From Sipunculus nudus (Eukaryota > Annelida > Sipuncula > Golfingiida > Sipunculidae), in NCBI GenBank assembly GCA_026874595.1, contig CM049316.1, forward strand, positions 47,496,695 to 47,560,694: a DNA stretch of 64,000 bases, given 5' to 3'. Numbering within the stretch: the stretch's first letter is position 1; the number at the start of each line of letters is the position of its first letter. Below are positions 50,731 to 62,116 of this stretch, piece after piece. Below the pieces are notes generated by a model. It ran no database searches, was not told where the DNA came from, and saw only the letters and a program-made list of their open reading frames with translations. A program made the position numbers and the translations under genes.

Positions 50731-52293
50731 CACATATATACATATATGCATATATATATCCACATGTGAAGAAAAATATGTGTGTGTGTTCAATATTTCC
50801 ACAACTCATACTAGTGCATTACTACTACTTAGTTACCAATTAACTGCAACATAAACTTTAGTAGGTGAGCTGACAAAAGTATTTCAAGCATGTTCCATCA
50901 GAGTTGGATTGGTATATATGTATCAATGAACCTTATTTCTTAGCCATCAATGGACTTTTTCAGTGTAACTTATATATCTGATTATCTGTTTATCTATCAC
51001 TATGTATATACATACAAACAAGCTGTTTTTAAGGAAAACAATATAAATTTTCATATCTTGGTTTTGTGATTTGAGTATGTTTGTTTAAATATATATATAT
51101 ACAGTGAACTCCCGCATGACGACCACCCTGTTAACACGACCACCCCGCTAACACAACCACTTTTCCTGGTCCCAGAATTGTCTAGCATAAATTATCATAT
51201 AAAATAACTTCGGTAACACAATCACCCCGCTATCACGACCAACAACCACCTTTTTTGGTTCCGACCTTCAGATGAGCCCCGGTATCATTACCAGTGGCCA
51301 GTGGCCAACGCGGCCCGTTGAGCAGATGACACCCTCATCGCCCAGCTTGAACTTAGATAATAGCGCGTAATTAATTAGCCGTATCACGACCACTTGCCGG
51401 TGGCGACCGTGCCATTGAGCAGGTGACACGCTCATCGCCTACCTTGGAGTTAAGTCATAGCCCGTGATTAATTAGCGGGGCACGTGAGAAAGCCCGCTCT
51501 AATCTGCCTAGCCATAGTTAGGCTTGTTTATAATGCCGCCAAACCTGTTAGCCAGCTATACGCATCAATAGATATTGTGCTCTATGGTCCGTTACATTGT
51601 GTGTTGAGAACGGCTGTTAGATAAGCTTTTAACATATTGATCAAAAGGATTTTGGCAATCATAACTGACATCCCACGCATACATACAGGTGATTTAATTA
51701 AAATTGTGACAAATCACATTCCAATGATCAGGCAGGAACCATACACAAAACAGTTAACACTTAGCATTTGATGTGCTCATGCTGTTCTCGAGTAGATCGT
51801 ACATTTTGTACAATGACCATGGACTTGTATTATGGCTTAGTCAATCTATTTGTTTCATTAGTGTGTTATTTCTATGTGAAAAAAAAACTTTTGAATCACA
51901 TTCATGTTTGTTATTTTTTTTTTTTTTTAATATTTTAAATTTAAGCAGGGACAACAAATTAACATTTACATGAATTACCCATATTATCGCTTGCGTTAAT
52001 ATTGACAGGCAAGCATCCCGCTAACACGACCACCTGGCTTACACAACCACTTTGCTTGGTCCCGCAGGTGGTCGCGTTAGCGGGGTTTTACTGTATATGT
52101 GTGTGTGTGTGTGTGAGAGATGATATTTCCTTTTAATTCAGTCAGATATCTGCTGGTCTCTCCTTTTATAAGATTAATAGAGGTTTTCCCCAGTTTTTCC
52201 CATTTTCCCACTTTGAGAGGTTTTTCCAAAGGCGGTAAATATCGGTATTTTCCAGCTGGTAAATACTGCACTGGGAAAAACTTAACAACCCTG
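50499..52293. mobile_element. hAT transposon containing a nested pogo element
   Basis: The left end is CAGGGTTGTTATTTTTCC and the right end, reverse-complemented, CAGGGTTGTTAAGTTTTTCC. The flanks GTTTCAAA (50491-50498) and GTTTTAAA (52294-52301) agree in seven of eight bases. The subterminal parts hold repeated 'tggg(a)aaaac' and 'gttttcccc' motifs. Removing the nested pogo copy leaves about 800 bp without a transposase frame. It lies about 600 bp upstream of the WDR89 start exon. Confidence 0.85.
51102..52093. mobile_element. pogo/Tigger-type element, copy 2, nested in a hAT element
   Basis: The ends CAGTGAACTCCCGC and, reverse-complemented from the right, CAGTAAAACCCCGC match copy 1 (18639-19693), as do the 'aacacgaccac' blocks and the duplicated subterminal unit. 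TA runs lie on both sides. The middle (about 51780-51950) differs from copy 1 and I do not see the transposase head there. 992 bp. Confidence 0.85.
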
Positions 52294-52888
52294 GTTTTAA
52301 ACAATGAGAGCTGACTATTGTGGCTCTCACAAATTTTGAAAATAGTAGTGTTCTGGTCTTCTCATTAAAAGAGAATAGAACGCATGCAGCATGGGCGGGA
52401 ATGTATCATTTGCAGAACATATTTTTACATATATTAACATGGTTACAAGACTTTTAAACATACATAGCTGTAAGGAAAACACCTATAAGACCAAAAACTT
52501 ACTTGTACACCAATATTTAATATATAATAAAAATTCTCATTAACAGCAACATGATATTTTAAATGTGAAGTGATAACGTTGAACCATTCACTTGCAAATT
52601 TTCTGATATATATCTGATCTTGAGGGTGAGTGGCAGCCATCATTTATCTAGGTGTTCACTGGGCTTTTGTTCATGCCTCAAGAGCAGCAGTCTCCATCTT
52701 ATAATGATGGACATTTTAATTAAAATTTAAATGTTGAAAGAAAGAGTGAATAATGAATCATTGAACACATGTGCACTTAGACTAATATCACACACAAACT
52801 TGTGTACCATGCCACTGTCACAGACCTCAGTTTCTTCTCACCTGTTTTCTGTTATTTTGTATTGTGTGTTTCTTTTACAGTCAATGAT

Positions 52889-52998
52889 ATGGAAGCTGTA
52901 TCAGGGAGACTGGCAAGCCTGACGCTGGCAGAAAAGTCAGCATTCAGCCTGAAAGAACCAGAGCCAGAGTTCATACATCAGATAGACGCTCAGTCAGT
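52889..52998 (+). CDS. WDR89: WDR89 exon with start codon
   Basis: Acceptor tcttttacag at 52871-52880 precedes the ATG by eight bases, so an upstream non-coding exon is implied. An earlier ATG at 52884 closes after 12 codons in another frame. Donor CAGT|GTAAGT. Confidence 0.85.
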
Positions 52999-55900
52999 GT
53001 AAGTTTAAGGTGGAAGGACTGGTCCCCCAGCATGACCTAACTTTGTTTCGGTTTTTTTTAACAATCTAATGCCTTAGGACCCCTTAAAGTTTACATTCTC
53101 TGAGACGGCTAAGAAGATTCTCTAAATTTTGGTAAATGAAATTTTTGTTTTAGGGGAACATGTTTGAGTTTTTAAGCATTTTAATTTAATTTAAATATAT
53201 AACAAAAAAATTGTTCATTCCAGCTCATCTAAAGCTGACACTGAATATATTTTTATATTAATAAAAAGTTCAGATAAACATTCCCAGGCTTTTTTGGTTT
53301 TGTAAAAATTTTGACTACAGAGTATTTTATTTTGAAACCTCTACAAATCATTTCAATTTTTACATTTTCCTAAATAAAATCCTTCCAGTTAAGTTTAGTT
53401 GACATATTAACAACTACATATCATAACATACATAAAAAATGGTATGTTTCGGACAGGTAATTACTGAGGAATAATGCTCCTAAGATAAGGTGTTCAGGTG
53501 AATGAAGTTTTTAGAAAATGGCCAAAAACTATATTCAAAGAGATCATTCAGTCTACAAAAGTAACTAAGCACAACTCCATGTTGACAGTCACATGAATTT
53601 GGACAAGACATTAGTTCTTATCGAACCATGCCATAGTATCATGAATTAGTTTACTATTTTGCCTTAAAAAATTACTTGAAATGATGAAAGTTTGTCATGT
53701 CACAAGAGCGACCTGTCAAACATGACCTGCCCTGGCTGCAGTAGGCAGAGCTTGGCCGTGTGTCAAGGTGGGCTGAATCCCTGAAAGCCGGGACCACCAG
53801 TGCTAGCTCAGCCAGGCCTAATTGGAAACTGCGTGTTTACACAGGAGCTACAGGAGTGGGATATATGGGACAATCAAGGAGAAAGAGGCTGCGAGGATTA
53901 ATTTACTTATCACGCTTTACACCCTTTATAGGTGTTTTGGAGTTGAAAATTAAATTAGATTTAAATAATCATACAAATCTCACATACCCGTAGGCCTACT
54001 AGTCACTTGAAGTCTTGACTTGTTTCTTTCAGTGAAGTAGGGAGACAATGGTTTGTAACATTGTAACAACTCAGATACACTATGCATACTCATCCATGCT
54101 ATTTACATTTAATTAATAACTTATAACCAATTAAACATTCAACAAATAACAGCTTCCAAGAAAGTCTAGACATCCACCAGGTTCCCACTGAGACTAGTTC
54201 ATTTAGTCAATGAAAACTCCCAGTCTGTGTAGGTGGAAAATGAACAGTTTAATACATCAGATGCATGCTCACTCAATGTAAGTTGAATATGAACAGTTTT
54301 ATACATCAGACATTCAGTCAGTGTGGAATATGAACACCTGGTGTCAGACTTGAAACAAACACTATAAGGCAGAAAGAATATTATTTTGTCAAGATTCCTT
54401 AGCTAAGACTACAGATAATGCCAGATATTGTATTAAAACTTTAGGACCAGTTCCAGATTCAGTCTTTTTAGATTTTTAGCCCACTATAAAGTAAAACTGG
54501 TTTACTTTTTCAATATATTATATACCAGCAGGGCTCAGCAATTAATAAATAGTTCTATATCTGCCCAGGAATAATTGATTTTCCAGAAAATGATAGTAGG
54601 GAAGCCAAAAATAAGTTCCTCCCTGCCTGACTTCGTAAGTACTGTTAAAAGCTAATACCAAGCTCTTCCCTTCTTTCTGGAAAGTTCAAACAAAATCAAC
54701 CCTACTGCCTCCTCAAAAGGGCCCCTGATAGAAGTTCACTCAAGTCCAAAATGGACATGGCCCCTCAACAGAATATCAAATAATCCCCAGAATGATTTAT
54801 GAACAACATTCATATATAATTTAAATTATAATGCAATATTAAATCAATCCCTGGCAAAACAGGTCTGAAAATGTAACTTCAGTTGTGAAACCAGTTGAGA
54901 AAGGTCACTTTACTTAGGCTGTTTTTATCATTTAGAAACTTCTCACTGTTGATGAATGTATCAACTGAAATGTGCTGTGCATATTGATCCATGAAAGCAT
55001 GAAAGCTTTGTGAATTGCATGACAGTAACAAGAATCATGACGGAACATTTAATTTTTTATGCATTTTCTAAAATCCCTTTTCACAATTTAAGCCGAGTTG
55101 TTTTATATTGAATAAAGGTCTGTTAGACCTATTTTTATTTGTGTTACCATGCAAGGTTTGAATGAAATTCACTTAATCACAAAATTATTCCTTTTAGTAA
55201 AATGTACTGTCTACATGATCATCATTTGCTTACTTTATGTACAATAGCAGTCACTATGCATTGACTGTTTAATTGTGTTGTTTTAGTGAACATTTTGGTG
55301 ATGATGCTAAGCTGGCTGCCACCAGTACCAACAACATGGTCAGACTGTTCTCACGGACCAGGCTCGCAGCTCTAGGCAGTGTCCAAGGTAATCATGCCAT
55401 GCTTTTAATACATCATGAATAACTCTGTAAGCCATGTTACCATGGTAACTACCAGGAAATCTGTGAAATAAGCATCATGAATTACTCTGCAAGCATATGT
55501 TACCATGGTAACTACCAGTAAATCTGTGAGATAAGCATCATGAATTACTCTGCAAGCATATGTTACCATGGTAACTACCAGTAAATCTGTGAAATAAGCA
55601 TCATGAATTACTCTGCAAGCACATGTTACCATGGTAACTACCAGTAAATCTGTGAGATAAACAATATCAGAACAGATACTTAATGATGAGCACTGAACCA
55701 TAAATACTTCCCATTGTTCTGTTGTTTGGCTGATTGATGATTCATATTGTTTGGGAATAAATCAAACTGGTGGTTGCGGTGTCAGATCTCTAAATTTGGT
55801 TGCATGTGACCAAGCACTTGCAAGCAGTTCATCTTCATGAAACAATATAAAGATTTATTTTTCTGTCTCAGGGTTATCACATGATTCTAAATGGATATTA

Positions 55901-58900
55901 GTTTAACTTATAAATGGAAAGAGCTGAAAAGAGTTTTACAAGATGAACATCGGCTTAAGGAAGAGAAGATCTCCACCTCTGGGGCAAGCTGCTGACTGCC
56001 TAGTCACAGCTAATGCTTTAATTTATGACATCAGCAGTTAGTCTATATAAAAAAGAAATGACAACATATGATATAAGTAGAGGATCCCTGAGTGTGCCTG
56101 ATTGCATGATTACGCTCTATGTGACACCAAGGAGTTTACAGGGATGGAGTATCAAGTGAGAGTCTGGCTGTGTCGGATGTTGCTGACGGGGGTCATAAAA
56201 CTCGCTGCTCTGAGGCACAAAGAGATGCCGCTGATAAGCCCGGTGCTAATTAATACAGCGCGAGAGACCCCCCTTCGGCGTGACTTTGGAACAGCACGTT
56301 ATAGTAGCGGTATTTTTTATAATTATTGTGACAAGGATGAGTAAGTTTCTCCTAAATTTTATCTCTGGTAGTATTTAATATAAAATTTTAAACAATCATA
56401 AGTTTGAACACCATATTTTCATATTTGTGGGAATTGTGTGTGAAGCTGTCGTTGCTAATGACGCCTGAGCTACAGCTTGGCTGCGGTAAATATGGGCGAT
56501 AATACGAGAACAACGCCGTCAGTGACAGATCGGGCGATGGCTCACTGTTATCCATCAAAATGAAAGTCATCTGATCATCAGCGTCAAAATTTTTTTTTTA
56601 TCGACGGAATACTATAATACATGGCTAATTATTAATATAAGTAAGAAGTGTGGGAACTGATGGAATTTTTCGAAATCCGAAGTTATTCAGGGAAAGTAGG
56701 GTTTACACTGACCAGTCGTTCGTCATGAATCACGGCAGAAGTTGATGTAGAGTGACCGCATCTATCCTTAAATTGATCAAGTGATTCCTCAACACGAGAC
56801 CTTTATAGATATATATGTTGCGCATTATTCTTGACAAAACAAACCATTTGCGCATTCATAATTCCGGTCAATGTTATTCCAGTGATTTACTGCTCAGATA
56901 CTGGATACACACTCTCTGCTTCAGCGAGCTACAGCGGACCACAGAAGTAACATCTAGCAGGCTTACTTTATCAAAGGCGGTGCCGCCGCTGCGCCTGACA
57001 CCACAGCACAATAGGTGCACAATAGAGTTAATGCGCTTATCATGTCTTAATTGCAATTAACGCACGACTGACACTCGTGACCTGGCAGGGCTTCTGACAG
57101 TTGTTACTCCATCCCTGTAAACTCCTTGGTGACACTAAGACAGAGTTGTTTATAGGTCACACCAAAGCTGTCTCATGTGTGAGGTTCTCCAGGAAGGATG
57201 CTGACATCATGTATTCTGCATCCCTGGATGGAACAGTCAGGTAGGTAATGTTTACCAGATGTTAGTCATCAGTCTACCGCAGATTAATTGTTATCTGTAG
57301 ATCATTTTTCCTCCACTACGGAGGGAAATGACAGACCAAGAAACTAAGAAACAGTACATAATGCTGCAGGCCTGATCATGCCAATGATAAGTGATGCTTT
57401 CAGGTCCATCTTGCATCAGTTAGGATGTTACATAATACATTGCCCACATTGCATCAGTTGACCTCAAACATATCTAAATGTATGATTAGGACAAGTTTCT
57501 TCAGTGTTTATTACAGTAAGGCAGTCCTCGCCCAAATGGAACATCAACAGTTCCATTTTTAGCTTAGCTGACTGTAAGTCATCTGAGCTATAGTCGTGGT
57601 CCATCGTCCATCTGTCTGTCTGTCCGTCCGTCTGTCCGTTGATGTTGCAAGTATTGAAACCGTAAGACCTAGGAATCCAAAATTCAGCATAATGTTAGAT
57701 GTCCCAAAGATCTCCTACCAAGCCAAAAACTGGGTCTTTGCGACCCAGTTCACACTTCAGGACTGCCTAATATCAAAACAACTCATCTGTTTTTCCTCAT
57801 ATTTACCATAAATATTCCTTTATTTAGTTCCTATGTACATGCCAGAAATTAAGTCTGTTAAGTTTAAATTCTTTAAGTTATGGGCCCGAACATAATGGAC
57901 TTTGTAAAAAATCATGAAAAATATTTACTCACTTAACATGAAAAATTTTGAAACTAGAGTCTATTTTCCCAAGTATATAACTATGTTGAATTAAGATTCA
58001 ATTGTTTTCCCTAAATTAGATCTGAATTTTGTAAATTTTTTAAGTTATTAGCATAAAAATAAAGTCAGTACCTTAAATTTTGCCCAACTTTGACCATGGC
58101 AGGTTTTTCCTGTAAGTACCATTGATTTAATTTTCACAGCATGTAAACATAAATTTGTTTAAATCTGAAATTTGAAAATAAAAGCTTGAAAATTAAGCTA
58201 GTTATTGATTTTTTTCTTGAGGCACATTTGTAGTCATTTGCTTTGGTTACAGATTACAGATGCAGGGTCCCACTCCAGGGGACTGGAAGTCAGCTATGCC
58301 TGGGTTTCTGATTTGTTACAGTCACTGGGGGAGATCCCCTGCTGTGACAGGTGTATAGTTATTCTCATATCACCACCCCAATCTCCCCCCCCCCCTCGCG
58401 CAAAACCACCCACCAATTGTCATGTAGTAATTGTTATTGTTTTCACTGTATCTCCTTAACTGTAATGCCTGTTTCCACTCGGATATGCAAAAACTTTCCT
58501 TGAAAAAGTAAATGAAGGTGTAATCCAGAAGATGCAATGTTGTGTAATGTAGCATTTTTAAACAAATCAATTTTCTTTTAAATAATTTTAACAGAACAGA
58601 ACAGAACTTTATTCAGGAAAAAGGCCTCAGGCCCAAAGTTCCAAACATTTCAATAAATATTCAATTTAAAAAGTACATAAATCCAATGGAAGGTAGCAGT
58701 CTTATATTTTCTAGTAAACACTGCCATTAACACAAGTAAAAGAACTGCATACCTACATACATATAAATCTGTTTTGCCATCATCTGTGAGGATAAACATA
58801 ATTACATTTCAATAAACAGTCTATTAAAAATTACAACAATATAATGTTAAGTAACAGTCTTAAAATGACTAATCAATCGTGCCATAAACACATGTAACAT

Positions 58901-61900
58901 TATTGCACACCTTAGTACACAATGAATCTATTGTGCTGTCAACAGTGAGTACTGTTTAAAATACATAATTCAACCATCTATCATTTTCCGTCTCCTCAAA
59001 AACGAATTAAACACATATGCAGCAACTTTTGATATTTCAAATGGATTATCTAAATTAAATAATTTTATAAAATTTTGTTCACTTGGATAATGCAAGTCTT
59101 GTCTAATATATTTTAACCTCAAATCGTGATATAATTTACACTCTTGCATAAAGTGAGCTTCATCCTCAACAATATTGAATCCATAGCATAAACAATATTT
59201 ACAGATCCTTTCTTCACAGGAAATGTTTTTATGGCGGCCCATTTCTATAGCTAATTCATGATTTGAACATCGAAGTTTAGCAAGTGCTGTACGGTGTTGT
59301 TTATTTGGGATACAATTGACATATTTTTCTAGAGTGAGCATAGATTTAAAAGTACCATAATAGTAGAGTTTACTGCACAATTCAATATCACCATGCCAAT
59401 TTTGAATGGCCATATCTTTTATTCTCATTTCAACTTCTTTCATAAAATAATTCACATCTCCAATGTACTGTGCCATCCAAACATATCCAAAACCAGACTG
59501 GAACAGCAATGTTCTTACTTCAGATACCCAATTTGATTTACCACTGCTATCTAAATTCATCAACATATTGTACACCTGTTTCTGATATCTATGTTCTGGC
59601 ATATGCAAAAGTTTAATCCAATACTTAATACAACGCAATAAGCAAGTTACAAACAAAGGAAATCTGCCACATTCTCCTAATGCTGCTGCATTTGGAGTAT
59701 TCTGACCTACATTTAAAATTTGTTTGCAGAATTTGTACTGTACTCTCTCTATAGTTTCTGATTTTTTAAAACCCCACAACTCACATCCATATGTTAATAT
59801 TGGCACTACCATTTGATCAAACAAATAAAAGAGATGTTTTGTACTTACATATTTACACTTTTTGCTGAATGTTTTAATCATGCATACAGCTTTGTTTGCT
59901 TGTAAAACCTGCTGTTGTTGTGTTTTTAACCAAGACAATTTTGTGGAGAAAATAATACCAATATATTTGTAGTATGGAACCACTTCTAACTGTTTACCTT
60001 TTAAATACCATTTTTCTACTTTACGTAAGGGACCACCTTTCCTAAAAACCATAATCTTAGTTTTATCTGTATTAATTTTGAAACCATAATTTTCACAAAA
60101 CTTTTGTAAGAGATCAATCTGTTGCTGAAGTCTACCTACAGTATCTCCACAATTAACCATATCATCTGCAAATAACAATGTCATTAAATTTGAGAGATTT
60201 CCATTTACATATATCCCCTGACAATCGCTTCCATCTAACATATTACAATACTCATTAATAAATAAAGAAAATAATAAAGGACTTATCATACAACCTTGCC
60301 GGGTACCTACCAAACATGCAAAATAATCTGCAAGTCCACTCTCAGTTAATATACAAGACTGCATTTTTGAATACATTGATTTTATAACACGTAATATTTT
60401 ACCATTTATGCCTTGTTTTAATAAAACATGCCACAATAAATTATGTTGTACACAATCAAACGCTTTTGCAAAGTCAATATATAAACAGTAAAATCTACCT
60501 TTTCTTTTAACCAAGTATTTTTTAACTAAAGCATACAAAATAAATGCCTGGTCAATTGTAGAATATCCTTTCCTGTAACCAGCTTGTGATTCAGATAAAA
60601 TACTCATTTCCTCAACAAACTGCGAAAGTCTATTGTTCAAAACTTTAGTAAATATTTTACCAGTAACATTTAGTAAGGATATCCCTCTATAATTACCAGG
60701 TTCATTCTGAGAACCCTTCTTGTGTAACGGAAATATTATTGCTTTACTCCATTCTTCAGGAAATGACCCCTTGTTGAAAATCTTATTAAACAAAGTATGT
60801 AATAAAGGCAAAATTATTTCTAAAAGTGATTTAATAATATCCACTTGGAGTCCATCTGGTCCAGGGGATTTACCACTGTGCATTTGATTTATTGCCTGTC
60901 TTATTTCAAATACTGTTATTTTAACAAATATAATTTTAACAAATATAATTGAACCCCTCAGTATGCTTAAATTTATCAAATATGAAGCACATTATGGATA
61001 AATAAATACACAATTAAAAATTGTGAAATCTAAATCAAGTATTATTTTTAGATATTTATTGTTTTGCAGATTTAAAAGATATATTTTTGTGGTAACAAAA
61101 TAAATAAACATTTTATGCATGATGTGGTGTTATCTGACAAGATTGAGATTTATGATGATGCAATTGAGAATTTTGAATCAACTTTTATATTCAGATATAT
61201 ATTTTATATTGAAAATGTATAGAAATATAAACTTAAATTTAAAAAAAATTGATGTGATAAAAAAATGAGGATTTAATACAAACATTTGTTCATTATTTTC
61301 CTGCCTCAGCAGCATTTGAGATCAGGCTTTGTTTGCCCTGTTTTATGTTGTTAATTAGTTATATTTCAACTGTATACATTTCATATAAAGATACATATAT
61401 ATTTAATAATATATATTATACAAAAAAATAGATTTAATTGAACAAATGTGTGAACTACTGAAATGTCAACAGTTGATCAAAAAGCCAACTAATGATCATG
61501 GTTATAGTACAGATCATTTGTTCACAAACTGCTCACGTGCTTCAGTTTCAACATTAGGAAACACATGGTCAGCTCACAAAATATTATTTGCAACAATTTC
61601 TTGCTCATCAATACAAACCAATCATATAAACCAACCATGGCCTTTATTACCTCTTCCTCTTACACTTTATCTCCATTTGATATTATTTTAGATTTTTACC
61701 TTCAAGGTCAACTTCAGCTGAGCACAGTGGCCCGTGGGTCCCTTGTTTACAAAATTAAGGATTACATACTTCATTCATTCTTTCATTAATAATCATGTAA
61801 CCCTGTGATTACACAGCCTGACATGCTAATAATTGTGAGAACTGATGAGCTGCTTATTTCATTCTTTTGAACCACCAGATGCTGGGACCTGAGAGCGAGC

Positions 61901-62034
61901 AAATCCAAGGCTGTGAAAACACTAACAGGTATAGTCAGTAAGAACAGCACATACATACATACACTCACACAGACACACGTCAACTCATGCAGACATCAAA
62001 GCTTAATATAAGTATTAATTATATATATTATTAT

Positions 62035-62116
<82 letters not shown>

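Larger units (their letters stand above)
35281..52888. other. Intergenic region between the two divergent genes
   Basis: 17.6 kb that must contain the promoters and probably non-coding first exons of both genes, but I cannot place them. The separate entries list a tRNA-like gene, a SINE head, four transposons and several repeats. Between these, notably 40800-42900 and 44900-47700, I see only AT-rich sequence without convincing coding potential. Confidence 0.6.
55388..57155 (+). other. WDR89 intron between the second and third coding exons
   Basis: Holds the 63-bp minisatellite (55411-55661) and the MITE (56127-57129). The 465 bp between them show nothing further. Confidence 0.75.
57241..61878 (+). 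other. WDR89 intron holding the LINE
   Basis: 4.6 kb. Besides the LINE (58593-60929) it has a 'gtccgtctgtc' repeat fragment at 57557-57641 and an 11-base C run at 58385-58395. The remaining AT-rich sequence shows nothing I can name. Confidence 0.75.
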
